DNA from: Erythrobacter sp.
Lineage (GTDB): Bacteria > Pseudomonadota > Alphaproteobacteria > Sphingomonadales > Sphingomonadaceae
Assembly: GCF_035194505.1 (NCBI RefSeq)
Contig: NZ_CP136573.1
Span: 2,095,001-2,159,000, forward strand
Direction: 5' to 3'
Length of the DNA: 64,000 nucleotides
Position 1 is the first letter of the stretch; each line of letters begins with the position of its first letter. A program made the translations under genes and the position numbers. This document shows, in pieces, positions 22,917-31,575 of this stretch. Under the pieces are notes generated by a model. That model had not been told where the DNA came from. It worked only from the letters and a program-made list of their open reading frames with translations, and searched no databases.

Positions 22917-24518
22917 ATGGTTGAAGGTGTGATCCGGCGGGCACTGTTGTCAGTGTCCGACAAGAGCGGTTTGGCTGATCTGGGCCGCGCTTTGGCGGAA
23001 CGCGGCGTCGAGCTGGTAAGCACCGGCGGCACCGCAGGCTGCTTGCGCGATGCGGGCCTCAGCGTGAAGGACGTGTCGGACCTTACCGGCTTCCCCGAGA
23101 TGATGGACGGGCGGGTGAAGACCCTCCACCCCACCGTGCATGGCGGCCTCCTCGCCCTGCGTGACAATCCCGAGCACGTCGCCGCGATGGAGGCCCACGG
23201 GATCGGCGCGATCGATCTGGTGGTGGTCAACCTCTATCCCTTCGAGGCGACCGTCGCCAAGGGCGCGAGCCGCGAGGAAGTGATCGAGAATATCGACATC
23301 GGCGGGCCGTCGATGGTGCGCTCGGCGGCGAAGAACCACGGCTTTGTGACGATCCTCACCGATCCGGCGGACTACGCCACCCTTGTCGAGGAAATGGACG
23401 CCAACGGCGGCGCCACAAGCCAAGCCTTCCGCACGCGGATGGCGGGCAAGGCCTATGCCCGCACCGCTGCCTATGATTCCGCGATTGCCAGCTGGTTCGC
23501 CTTCTCGCCTGCCGCTTCGGACGAGCCGACGCTGTTCCCCGAAACCCTCCCCCTCGCCTTCAAGCGGGCGGACACGCTGCGCTATGGCGAAAACCCGCAC
23601 CAGTCGGCGGCGATCTACGTGCCGCAGGTGGCGGGCACCGCGGGGGTTCCGCAGGCCACGCAGTTGCAGGGCAAGGAACTCAGCTACAACAATCTGAACG
23701 ATGCCGATGCGGCGCTGGAACTGGCGGCGGAATTCGCGGGCCAAGAGCCTGCCGTGGTGATCGTCAAGCACGCCAATCCTTGCGGCGTGGCGCAAGGCGG
23801 CTCGCTGCTGTCGGCATGGGAAGCGGCGCTCGCTTGCGATTCTGTTTCGGCCTTCGGGGGCATTGTTGCCGTCAACACCGAGCTTGATGCCGCCACCGCC
23901 GAGGCCATTTCGGCGATCTTCACCGAGGTGGTGATCGCGCCTTCGGTGAGCGCCGAAGCGCGCGAGATTTTCGCGAAGAAGAAGAACCTGCGCCTGCTCG
24001 AATGTGGGCAGCTTCCGAACCCGCGTCGCGGCGGGCTGGCGATGAAGACCATCGCGGGCGGCGTGCTGATCCAGTCGCGTGATGCCGGGGCGATTTCCGC
24101 CGACGATCTCAAGGTCGTCACCAAGCGTGCGCCGACGGCGCAGGAATTGAAGGACTGCCTCTTCGCCTGGACGGTGGCGCGGCACGTCAAATCCAACGCC
24201 ATCGTCTATGCCAAGGACGGCGCGACCGCAGGCATTGGCGCAGGCCAGATGAACCGCCGCGATTCGGCGCGCATCGCCGCGATCAAGGCTGCCGAGGCCG
24301 CCGAGACCTATGGCTGGCCCGCCTCCCGCACGGTCGGCAGCGCGGTCGCCTCGGACGCCTTCTTCCCCTTCGCCGACGGACTGCTCGCTGCCGCCGAAGC
24401 GGGCGCGACCGCCGTGATCCAGCCGGGCGGCTCGATCCGCGACGACGAGGTGATCGCCGCCGCCGACGCAGCCGGCCTCGCGATGGTCTTCACCGGGATG
24501 CGGCATTTTAGGCACTGA
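22917..24518 (+). CDS. purH: Bifunctional AICAR formyltransferase/IMP cyclohydrolase
   Basis: 533 aa from ATG 22917. It performs the last two steps of IMP synthesis. The N-terminal cyclohydrolase (MGS-like) domain shows RALLSVSDKSGLADLGRAL, STGGTAG and DGRVKTLHPTVHGG. The C-terminal transformylase shows RYGENPHQSAA, KELSYNNLNDADAALEL, VKHANPCGVA and the terminal GGSIRDDEVIAAAD. Length and motif order are normal. It ends in a strong GC hairpin at 24527-24546. Confidence 0.97.
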   Translation: MVEGVIRRALLSVSDKSGLADLGRALAERGVELVSTGGTAGCLRDAGLSVKDVSDLTGFPEMMDGRVKTLHPTVHGGLLALRDNPEHVAAMEAHGIGAIDLVVVNLYPFEATVAKGASREEVIENIDIGGPSMVRSAAKNHGFVTILTDPADYATLVEEMDANGGATSQAFRTRMAGKAYARTAAYDSAIASWFAFSPAASDEPTLFPETLPLAFKRADTLRYGENPHQSAAIYVPQVAGTAGVPQATQLQGKELSYNNLNDADAALELAAEFAGQEPAVVIVKHANPCGVAQGGSLLSAWEAALACDSVSAFGGIVAVNTELDAATAEAISAIFTEVVIAPSVSAEAREIFAKKKNLRLLECGQLPNPRRGGLAMKTIAGGVLIQSRDAGAISADDLKVVTKRAPTAQELKDCLFAWTVARHVKSNAIVYAKDGATAGIGAGQMNRRDSARIAAIKAAEAAETYGWPASRTVGSAVASDAFFPFADGLLAAAEAGATAVIQPGGSIRDDEVIAAADAAGLAMVFTGMRHFRH

Positions 24519-24526
24519 TTGTGTGG

Positions 24527-24546
24527 GAGGGCGCCTCCGCGCCCTC
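24527..24546 (+). terminator. purH terminator hairpin
   Basis: Perfect 8-bp stem GAGGGCGC-CTCC-GCGCCCTC, 8 bases after the purH stop. The same CTCC-loop design is found after ihfB (38603-38622). Confidence 0.75.
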
Positions 24547-25088
24547 CTTCTCGCTGTGTTTCGATCCCTGCGGGATCGAGCAGCTGCGGCTCGGCCGCGT
24601 GGCCTCGCGGGCCTTTGGCCCGAACATCGCGATCCTACATTTGTTGCGCTAGCTGGCGCATGCCTCGCGGGGGTCAAAGCGGGCTCATCGCGGGGTCAAG
24701 TGCGCGCTAACTCGGGGTCAAACGGGGGCTAGCGGGGGTCTGGGAAATAGGATTTCCCGCGTCATTCTTCTGAAATCGAACAGTTTTCCTGCCCTGCCCG
24801 ATGTTTCACGCCCAAAAAACCTCGCCGCCCGCTTTCCAGCCGCTTTGCACCCTATCGCGGGGGCTGTTCTGTAGGAAAGTGCTCTCGGCGCGGGCGCTGC
24901 TCTCGCTTGGCCGCATCCGCGCCACGGCCTGGCCTGTGCCCTCTTAAACGCAACTTTTCGCGGCCGTCTGCGTATCTACATCGCGGCCGCAAGCCTTGCT
25001 TCTGCCTGCCCGATCCGTTCATCGCGTCGCAATTCGGCGGCGGGCATGGGGGAGAGGACAGACACAAACCCGAATCACGAGCCCTCCC
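24547..25088. other. Gene-free stretch with tandem repeat
   Basis: Nothing coding is supported over about 540 bases. It holds the 22-bp-period repeat at 24670-24740 and several GC hairpin-like palindromes (for example around 24560-24615). The right end presumably contains the promoter for the small membrane protein and msrA. Confidence 0.4.
24670..24740 (+). repeat. 22-bp-period degenerate tandem repeat
   Basis: GGGGTCAA occurs at 24670, 24692 and 24714, exactly 22 bases apart, with a weaker copy (GGGGTC) at 24735. The spacer parts are related but less conserved (GCGGGCT / GCGCGCT / GGGGGCT). Iteron-like protein-binding sites or a decayed minisatellite are the obvious readings. Confidence 0.6.
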
Positions 25089-25277
25089 ATGCGCCTCCCC
25101 TCTCCCGATCTCCTCCGCAACTTCGCATTCGGCTTCGCGCTTGGCGCGCTGATGGTGGCGGGGCTGAACGCGCATGGCTTTACCGGCGATCTCTCCTCCG
25201 CCGCCCATGCCGAACCCGCGGCCGAGCGGCTCCAGCCCGCGAGCGAGTTCGTGATCCCGGCGGAAAAGAGCCGTTGA
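25089..25277 (+). CDS. Small membrane/exported protein ahead of msrA
   Basis: 62 aa. One hydrophobic segment (about residues 10-29, NFAFGFALGALMVAGLNAHG) followed by a short Ala/Glu-rich tail; it is either an uncleaved N-terminal anchor or a small secreted peptide. Its stop codon overlaps the msrA start (TGATG), so the two are translationally coupled. No family recognised. Composition agrees with the surrounding core genes. Confidence 0.55.
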   Translation: MRLPSPDLLRNFAFGFALGALMVAGLNAHGFTGDLSSAAHAEPAAERLQPASEFVIPAEKSR

Positions 25278-25960
25278 TGCGTCCCTTTGCCACGCTGGTC
25301 GCCGCTGCCGCGCTCTCGCTCACAGCCTGCGCCGGCCCCGCCATCGCTGCCGAGGAGCCGGTCAACGCACCCGCCGCCACCCGCGTCGCAAAGGAGGCGA
25401 AGGGCCTCAAGACCGCGATCTTCGCGGGCGGCTGCTTCTGGGGCGTGGAGGGCGTGTTCAGCCATGTGAAGGGCGTCACTTCGGCGGTCTCGGGCTATCA
25501 CGGCGGCTCGGCGGCGACGGCGCAGTACGACACCATCGTCTCCGGCGGCACCGCCCATGCCGAGGCGGTGCGGATCACCTATGATCCGGCGGTGGTGCGC
25601 TACGACCAGTTGCTGCGCATCTTCTTTTCGGTGGTGGCCGATCCCACGCTCAAGAACCGGCAGGGCCCCGATGTCGGCACCCAGTATCGCGCCGCGCTGG
25701 TGCCGGTGAACGCCGAACAGGCCGCCGTCGCCAAGGCCTACCTCGCGCAGATGGGCAAGTCGGGCGTGTGGAAAGCGCCGATCGTCACGCGGATCGAGGC
25801 CTACAAAGTCTTCTACCCGGCGGAAGCCTATCATCAGGACTTCATGCTGAAGAACCCCAAGCACGGCTATATCATGCGCTGGGACGCGCCCAAGGTGGCC
25901 GCGCTCAAGGCGATGTTCCCGACCTTTTACCGCGCTGCCTTTTTGAAGGATGCGGGTTAG
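25277..25960 (+). CDS. msrA: Exported peptide-methionine (S)-S-oxide reductase, probable lipoprotein
   Basis: 227 aa from ATG 25277. The catalytic motif GGCFWGVEGVF has Cys53; YHGGSAATAQYDTIVSGGTAHAEAVRI and DVGTQYRAA also fit MsrA. The N-terminus is a lipoprotein signal with lipobox LTAC (Cys18), so the enzyme should sit in the cell envelope. No Cys follows Cys53, so the usual C-terminal resolving cysteines are missing; a one-Cys MsrA must be regenerated directly by a thiol donor or by another protein. A Tat-anchored MsrB at 41.6 kb would be its natural partner. Confidence 0.94.
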   Translation: MRPFATLVAAAALSLTACAGPAIAAEEPVNAPAATRVAKEAKGLKTAIFAGGCFWGVEGVFSHVKGVTSAVSGYHGGSAATAQYDTIVSGGTAHAEAVRITYDPAVVRYDQLLRIFFSVVADPTLKNRQGPDVGTQYRAALVPVNAEQAAVAKAYLAQMGKSGVWKAPIVTRIEAYKVFYPAEAYHQDFMLKNPKHGYIMRWDAPKVAALKAMFPTFYRAAFLKDAG

Positions 25961-26008
25961 GCCTGTTCCGGCTTTGCGAAGCGGCCGCCTGCCTCTATAT
26001 TCGCAGCT

Positions 26009-26491
26009 ATGGGACAACATTCGCATAGCCACGCAACCAGCCATTCGCACCGCGAGCTGCATGGCGAGAGCCTGATCGAAGCCGCCGCGCGCGCGCTGGC
26101 CGCTGCGGGCGAGCAGTGGACCACCATGCGCGAGACCGTGTTCACCGAGCTTGCCCGCCATGATCGCCCGGTGTCGGCCTATGACATTGCCGACAATCTC
26201 TCGGCTGCGCGCGGCAAGCGGGTGGCGCCCAATTCGGTCTATCGCATCCTCGATGTCTTCGTGGCGAACAACCTCGCATTGCGGGTCGAGAGCGCCAATG
26301 CCTATCTCGCCAACACCCACCCGGGCTGCGCGCATGACTGCATTTTCCTGGTGTGTGACGAATGTGGCGAGGCAGCCCATGTCGATGACGAGGAGGTGAG
26401 CCGCGCCGTCCGCGCCATCGCCGCCGCCCGCGAATTCAAGGCGGAACGTCCGGTGCTGGAGATCCGGGGGCTGTGCAAGGCCTGCGCCTGA
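26009..26491 (+). CDS. Fur-family metalloregulator, probably Zur
   Basis: 160 aa. A His-rich N-terminus (six His in the first 18 residues) precedes the Fur winged helix (MRETVFTELARHDRPVSAYD, about 40-60; NSVYRILDVFVANNLALRVE). The dimerisation domain carries two CxxC pairs (CDECG and CKAC) for structural zinc, and the HPGCAHDCIFLVC stretch fits Zur. Zur represses zinc uptake genes when zinc is sufficient. The neighbours do not show the regulon. A His-rich start would also suit metal sensing or buffering. Fur versus Zur is judged from motif resemblance only. Confidence 0.88.
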   Translation: MGQHSHSHATSHSHRELHGESLIEAAARALAAAGEQWTTMRETVFTELARHDRPVSAYDIADNLSAARGKRVAPNSVYRILDVFVANNLALRVESANAYLANTHPGCAHDCIFLVCDECGEAAHVDDEEVSRAVRAIAAAREFKAERPVLEIRGLCKACA

Positions 26492-26559
26492 TCGCGTCAC
26501 TTTGACGTCGATCAAGCCTTACATCGACACGCCGCTTATCAATGTGTAAAGCTGGCCGG

Positions 26560-28482
26560 ATGAATCAACCGCCGCACACGCCTCTGCTTGATCTGGTCAA
26601 TACGCCCGACGATCTGCGCCGCCTCAAGCCTGAACAACTTCGCCAGCTCGCCGATGAACTGCGCGCCGAGATGATCGACGCGGTCAGCACCTCGGGCGGG
26701 CACCTTGGCTCCGGCCTCGGCGTGGTCGAGCTGACCGTCGCGCTGCACTATGTGTTCAACACCCCGCAGGACAAGCTGGTGTGGGACGTGGGCCACCAGT
26801 GCTATCCGCACAAGATCATCACCGGCCGCCGCGATCGCATCCGCACCCTGCGTCAGGGCGGGGGCCTTTCGGGCTTCACCAAGCGGTCCGAGAGCGAATA
26901 TGATCCCTTTGGCGCGGCCCACTCCTCGACCTCGATCTCGGCGGCGCTCGGCTTTGCCATTGCCAACAAGATGATGAACCAGCCGGGCCGCGGAATCGCG
27001 GTGATCGGCGATGGTTCGATGAGCGCGGGCATGGCCTATGAGGCGATGAACAACGCGGCCGAGGCGGGCAATCGCCTCGTCGTCATCCTCAACGACAACG
27101 ACATGTCGATCGCGCCGCCGGTGGGCGGGCTGTCGGCCTATCTGGCGCGGATGGTGTCCTCCAGCGAATATCTCGGCATCCGCAGTCTGGCATCGCGCGC
27201 GATCCAGAAGATGAGCCGCCGGTTGCACGACGCGGTCGGCAAGGCGGAGGAATTCACCCGCGGCATGGTGACCGGCGGGACGCTGTTTGAAGAGCTGGGC
27301 TTCTATTACGTCGGCCCGATCGACGGCCACAATCTCGATCACCTGCTGCCCGTGCTGGAGAATGTCCGCGACACCAGCGAAGGCCCGGTGCTGATCCATG
27401 TCGTGACCGAGAAGGGCAAGGGCTATGCCCCGGCGGAAAACTCGGCCGACAAGTATCACGGCGTGCCGAAGTTCAACGTCGTCACTGGCGAAAAGGCCAA
27501 GGCTGCGCCGAGCGCGCCCGCCTATCAGGACGTGTTCGGCCTGACGCTGGCGAAGCTTGCTGAAACCGACGACAAGATCTGCGCGATCACCGCCGCCATG
27601 CCGTCCGGCACCGGCGTCGACAAGTTCGCCAAGGCGCACCCCACCCGCACCTTCGATGTCGGGATTGCCGAGCAGCACGCGGTGACCTTCGCGGCGGGCC
27701 TTGCCGCGCAGGGGATGCGGCCGTTCGCGGCGATCTATTCGACCTTCCTCCAGCGCGCCTATGATCAGGTGGTGCACGATGTGTGCATCCAGAATCTGCC
27801 CGTGCGTTTCGCGATTGACCGCGCAGGCCTGGTCGGCGCTGACGGGGCGACCCATGCGGGCAGTTTTGACGTCACCTATCTGGCGACGCTCCCCAATATG
27901 GTGGTGATGGCCGCCGCCGACGAGGCGGAGCTGGTCCACATGACCTATACCGCCGCCGAATATGACGCTGGCCCCATCGCCTTCCGCTATCCGCGCGGCA
28001 ACGGCACCGGGGTTCCGCTGCCGGAAGTTCCGGTGAAGCTCGAAATCGGCAAGGGCCGGTTGGTGCGCGAAGGCACCAAGGTTGCGATCCTGTCACTCGG
28101 CACGCGGCTGGGCGAGGCGCTGAAGGCGGCTGACCAGCTGGAGGCCAAGGGGCTTTCGACCACGGTGGCTGACCTGCGCTTCGTGAAGCCGCTCGACGAA
28201 GCGCTGATCGCCCGGCTGATGCGCAGCCACGAGGTGGTGATCACCGTCGAGGAAGGCTCGATCGGCGGCCTTGGCGCGCATGTGCTGACCTTTGCCAGCG
28301 ACGAAGGCCTGACCGACAACGGATTGAAGGTGCGCACGCTGCGCCTGCCCGATACCTTCATCGATCACGATGATCCGATGAAGCAGTATGACGAGGCCGG
28401 CCTCAACGCACCGCAGATCGTGGACACGGTGCTGAAGGCGCTGAAGCACAACAGCACCAATGTCGAAGAGGCGCGTGCCTGA
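26560..28482 (+). CDS. dxs: 1-deoxy-D-xylulose-5-phosphate synthase
   Basis: 640 aa from ATG 26560, which yields the usual N-terminus TPLLDLVNTPDDLRRL; ATG 26542 would add six residues. The enzyme makes DXP from pyruvate and glyceraldehyde 3-phosphate with thiamine diphosphate, the first step of the MEP isoprenoid pathway. Visible motifs are GGHLGSGLGVVELTVALHYV, the ThDP motif GDGSMSAGMAYEAMNNA, IDGHNLDHLL, FDVGIAEQHAVTFAAGLA and RYPRGNGTGVPL. Full length. The next gene overlaps its last codons by 23 bp. Confidence 0.97.
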   Translation: MNQPPHTPLLDLVNTPDDLRRLKPEQLRQLADELRAEMIDAVSTSGGHLGSGLGVVELTVALHYVFNTPQDKLVWDVGHQCYPHKIITGRRDRIRTLRQGGGLSGFTKRSESEYDPFGAAHSSTSISAALGFAIANKMMNQPGRGIAVIGDGSMSAGMAYEAMNNAAEAGNRLVVILNDNDMSIAPPVGGLSAYLARMVSSSEYLGIRSLASRAIQKMSRRLHDAVGKAEEFTRGMVTGGTLFEELGFYYVGPIDGHNLDHLLPVLENVRDTSEGPVLIHVVTEKGKGYAPAENSADKYHGVPKFNVVTGEKAKAAPSAPAYQDVFGLTLAKLAETDDKICAITAAMPSGTGVDKFAKAHPTRTFDVGIAEQHAVTFAAGLAAQGMRPFAAIYSTFLQRAYDQVVHDVCIQNLPVRFAIDRAGLVGADGATHAGSFDVTYLATLPNMVVMAAADEAELVHMTYTAAEYDAGPIAFRYPRGNGTGVPLPEVPVKLEIGKGRLVREGTKVAILSLGTRLGEALKAADQLEAKGLSTTVADLRFVKPLDEALIARLMRSHEVVITVEEGSIGGLGAHVLTFASDEGLTDNGLKVRTLRLPDTFIDHDDPMKQYDEAGLNAPQIVDTVLKALKHNSTNVEEARA

Positions 28483-29035
28483 CGCGGTTCGGGAGAGCGC
28501 GCCCGAGCCGTTTGTGGCGTGCTTTTCCCTTCCCAAACTGATTGGCTGGATCGCCGGTTCGGGCATCTTCGCCGCGCCCTGCCTGCTGCTGGTTCCCGGC
28601 CTGTCGGGCAGCGCAGGTCCGGGCGGCGTTTTGATCGGGCTGGTCGGCCTGATCGGCAGCCTGTTCTTCGGCGGGATTGCGGCAGTTCAGACGCTGCGCC
28701 TGTTCGACCGCCGCCCGCAGGTGGTGATCCACAATGGGAGCATCTACGTCCGCCCGCATGGCGACATGCGGATTCCTCTGCGTGCGATCAAGGGGGTGCA
28801 CAGGGATGCGGGGCGGCTGAGCCTCACCCTGCACAAGCCCGCGAAATACCCGATCGAGAGCCGCCACCGCCGCTTCATCTGGCGGCTGAACGGCAGCGCG
28901 GCGCGCGGGTTCTTCGGCGATGTGTGGATCTGGTCGAACCAGCTCGATCACCCGCGCGATGCCTTCCTCGCGGCGATCGCGGCGCATCGCCCCCTGACCG
29001 ATTTCGAACGGCGGCTGGCCGGGATCAGCGCGTAG
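28460..29035 (+). CDS. Two-helix membrane protein with PH-like domain (STM3941-like)
   Basis: 191 aa from ATG 28460, overlapping dxs by 23 bp; GTG 28475 would shorten it by 5 residues. Two hydrophobic helices (about 27-46 and 53-76) are followed by a beta-rich domain: PQVVIHNGSIYVRPHGDMRI, then IPLRAIKGV. This resembles the STM3941/bacterial-PH group, whose function is unknown. It converges on mlaA with an 11-bp overlap of the ends. Confidence is good for the gene and moderate for the family. Confidence 0.7.
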   Translation: MSKRRVPDAVRESAPEPFVACFSLPKLIGWIAGSGIFAAPCLLLVPGLSGSAGPGGVLIGLVGLIGSLFFGGIAAVQTLRLFDRRPQVVIHNGSIYVRPHGDMRIPLRAIKGVHRDAGRLSLTLHKPAKYPIESRHRRFIWRLNGSAARGFFGDVWIWSNQLDHPRDAFLAAIAAHRPLTDFERRLAGISA

Positions 29036-29978
29036 CCACGCCGCTGCGAGCGGTGAGCTGCACCTGTTCGATCAGCGATAGCGGCGGGGTGTCGGGCGCT
29101 GGCGCCGGAGCGGGTGGGGGTGCGGCTTCGGGCTCTGGCACCGTCTCGCCCTTCAGCTCCGCGATCTCTCTCGCGCGCTTCGCCAGATAGGTGTCGCGGC
29201 GCATGGCATAGGGATCGTCGGAAGCGGCGATGTCCTTCAACTCTGCATCCACCTCCAGCCGCTGGTCGAGGCCGTTGACCACGAAATAGGTCACCGCATA
29301 GGCCGGCTGGCTGAAGGGCTTGCCCACCGCGAAGGGCAGCAGCGCCTGATCCAGCGTGCTGCCGATGATATCGCGCAAGGTGGTCGCGCCGGTCACCGGC
29401 AGATAGAGGTATGGCCCCGGCCCCACCCCGTAAAAGCCCGCCGTGTTGGCAAAGCCGTTGCGGCGATAGGGCAGGCCGATCCCCGGCTTGCCCGCCACGT
29501 CGATCAACCCGCCCAGCCCCAGCGTCGAATTGATCGCCAGCCGTCCCAGAGTCTCGAACGCCTTGCCGACCTTGCCTTGCAGCAGGAAATTCAGCGCATT
29601 GCTCGGCTCGCCGAGGTTCTTGACCACATTGCCGAGGCCATCGCGGATCGGCGTGGGCAGCCCGTCACGATAGGCATAGGCGACCGGCTCGATCACGGCC
29701 TGATCGACAGCATTGGTGATGCGGTAGCTTTGCGCGTTGAACTTTTCGGCCGGATCGCCGGCGGGCGGGCCATATTCACCCTCGACCACGATTTCGCCGT
29801 TCTCGTCCTGCGGTGCGTCCTGCGGTTCTTCGGGGGCAGGCTGCTCGGGCGGCGGGGGTGCCTCAGCCAAGGACCATGCGGCCACCTCCACGGCGGGCGC
29901 GGGCGCAGGCGCGCCCTGCACGGCGAGGGCGGCGCTCATGAGCGGCTGCGAGACTGTCAGAAACACGAGGCTTGGCAT
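29025..29978 (-). CDS. mlaA: MlaA/VacJ family outer-membrane lipid-asymmetry protein
   Basis: 317 aa from the ATG at 29978 (GGA 5 bases upstream). MlaA removes phospholipids from the outer leaflet of the outer membrane for retrograde transport. The core domain (about 80-270) shows FNAQSYRITNAVDQAVIEPV, LGEPSNALNFLLQGK, RLAINSTLGLGGLIDVA, YGVGPGPYLYLPVTGATTLRD and the closing YFVVNGLDQR. It is flanked by Pro/Ala-rich, low-complexity N- and C-terminal extensions. A signal sequence is present but no lipobox Cys can be found, so it may not be lipidated, unlike the E. coli protein. The rest of the Mla transporter is not in this window. Confidence 0.9.
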   Translation of the reverse strand: MPSLVFLTVSQPLMSAALAVQGAPAPAPAVEVAAWSLAEAPPPPEQPAPEEPQDAPQDENGEIVVEGEYGPPAGDPAEKFNAQSYRITNAVDQAVIEPVAYAYRDGLPTPIRDGLGNVVKNLGEPSNALNFLLQGKVGKAFETLGRLAINSTLGLGGLIDVAGKPGIGLPYRRNGFANTAGFYGVGPGPYLYLPVTGATTLRDIIGSTLDQALLPFAVGKPFSQPAYAVTYFVVNGLDQRLEVDAELKDIAASDDPYAMRRDTYLAKRAREIAELKGETVPEPEAAPPPAPAPAPDTPPLSLIEQVQLTARSGVATR

Positions 29979-30055
29979 GACATTCCTTTGTTTCCACCCT
30001 GCGGCCTGAAGCCTATACCCAAGCTGAATTTCCCGCCACAAAAGTGCAAGGTTTC

Positions 30056-30853
30056 ATGTCTCTGATCCAGATCGCCAAAGAAGGCCCCGTCACCATCCTC
30101 ACGCTTGATCGTGCGGAGAGCATGAACCCTCTGGGCGCTCCGGGCGACGGGGATGAGTTCGTGCGGGTCGCGAATGCGATCAACCGCGATATGGAGTGCC
30201 GCGTGGTGATCCTCACCGGCGCCGGACGGGCCTTCAGCGCGGGCGGCGATGTGAAGGCGATGCGCGACAAGACCGGGACTTTCGGCGGCACCACGCCGGC
30301 GATCTCCGACGGCTATCGCGACAATATCCACCTGATGCTGCGCGCGCTTTATGGCCTGCGCGTGCCGGTGATTGCGGCGGTCAACGGCCCGGCGATCGGC
30401 CTCGGGTGCGATGTTGCCTGCCTCGCCGATATCCGCATCGCGAGCGAGAGCGCCAAGTTCGGCGTGACCTTCCTCAAGCTCGGCATCATCCCGGGCGATG
30501 GCGGCACGTGGATTCTCCCCCGCGTGATCGGGATGAGCCGCGCGGCGGAATTGTTCTACACTGGCGACGTGATCGACGCCGCGACCGCGAAGGACTGGGG
30601 CCTCGTCAGCCGCGTGGTTCCGGCTGATGCGCTGATGGACGAGGCGCGCGCGCTCGCAGGCCGGATCGCGCTGCTCCCGCCGCACTCGCTGCGCCACACC
30701 AAGAACCTGCTGCGGCAGGGCCAGCAGACCAGCTATGACACGGCGCTGGAGCTGGCCGCGAACACTCAGGCGATGATGCACACCACTGCCGATCACGCCG
30801 AGGGTGTGATGGCGCTGATCGAGAAGCGTCAGGCGAATTTTACGGGCGAATAA
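30056..30853 (+). CDS. Enoyl-CoA hydratase/isomerase family protein
   Basis: 265 aa from ATG 30056 (AAGG just upstream); GTG 30044 is an alternative. A crotonase-fold enzyme acting on acyl-CoA, probably in fatty-acid or branched-chain degradation. The oxyanion-hole regions FSAGGDVKAM (about 64-73) and GPAIGLGCDVACLADIRIAS (about 109-128) are intact. Where classic hydratases have two Glu residues, the second region reads LKLGIIPGDGG, so Asp replaces the second Glu and the exact reaction is uncertain. It stands alone, divergent from mlaA and with its stop directly abutting the nnrU-like gene. Confidence 0.88.
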   Translation: MSLIQIAKEGPVTILTLDRAESMNPLGAPGDGDEFVRVANAINRDMECRVVILTGAGRAFSAGGDVKAMRDKTGTFGGTTPAISDGYRDNIHLMLRALYGLRVPVIAAVNGPAIGLGCDVACLADIRIASESAKFGVTFLKLGIIPGDGGTWILPRVIGMSRAAELFYTGDVIDAATAKDWGLVSRVVPADALMDEARALAGRIALLPPHSLRHTKNLLRQGQQTSYDTALELAANTQAMMHTTADHAEGVMALIEKRQANFTGE

Positions 30854-31531
30854 TCACCCGATCCAGCGGAACACCCCGGCCGGAATACCGGCGCTCCACA
30901 GGTGGGCCCAGCTGCCCGCGAGCCACAGCACTGTGCCCGCCACCAGCGGCAACGCGCCGACGCTCAGCAGCTTGCCGAGCTGCGGCCAGTAGGAGGTCTT
31001 GCGCGACCATTCGCCCCAGGCATCGCCCATCAGCGCGGCCTTCTTGCCGTCCTGCAACTTCGCGCCGACCAGCGCGAGAATGCCCATCGCGAGCGCGGTG
31101 ACGAGAGTGCGGGTGCTCCACATGAGCGCGATGTGCGAGGCCGCCCAGAGGCCGATCCCCCACATCATCGGGTGGCGGGTGACGCGGAACACGCCCTTGG
31201 GCTCGGCGCGGGCCTGGGCTTCGGCCATCGGGGTGGGCAGAGCGGGATTGCCCGCGAAGGAGCCCGCCAGCAGCACCATCGCGAGCCATGTCAGCACGCT
31301 CGCGACGATCCATCCGGCATCGCCCGAACCGCCGAGGTCAGCCCCCGGTGCAGCCTTGAAGGCGTAGGCCACCCAGCCCAGCGTCGCAAAGCTCACGACG
31401 GAGTAGGCCGCCGTGAAGCCGCCCGCCCCCAGCATCCTGACCATGGGCGCCCGCAAGGGGTGCGACATGGCGAAATGCGTGCCGACAAAGGCCGTATTGG
31501 CCGCGATGAGTGTGATGATGGTCCCGTCCAT
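30854..31531 (-). CDS. NnrU family membrane protein
   Basis: 225 aa with about six hydrophobic helices. Family motifs are GTHFAMSHPLRAPMV (about 17-31), RVTRHPMMWGIGLWAASHIA (about 116-135) and the C-terminal LQDGKKAALMGDAWGEW. NnrU was first linked to nitrite/nitric-oxide reductase clusters; relatives include methyltransferase-like and isoprenylcysteine-type proteins. No denitrification genes are nearby, so the family name should not be read as a function. Confidence 0.87.
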   Translation of the reverse strand: MDGTIITLIAANTAFVGTHFAMSHPLRAPMVRMLGAGGFTAAYSVVSFATLGWVAYAFKAAPGADLGGSGDAGWIVASVLTWLAMVLLAGSFAGNPALPTPMAEAQARAEPKGVFRVTRHPMMWGIGLWAASHIALMWSTRTLVTALAMGILALVGAKLQDGKKAALMGDAWGEWSRKTSYWPQLGKLLSVGALPLVAGTVLWLAGSWAHLWSAGIPAGVFRWIG

Positions 31532-31575
31532 GCCTGCATAGCTAACACGGGCGAGCGTGCCCGCCTAGCCGTGCG

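Noticed and set aside
24670..24740. A CRISPR array
   Set aside because: The 22-bp period includes both conserved and variable parts, the conserved unit is only 8 bases, there are three to four copies and no cas genes nearby.
30854..31531. A denitrification locus, suggested by the NnrU name
   Set aside because: No nitrite or nitric-oxide reductase genes or related regulators are nearby; the family name alone is not evidence.
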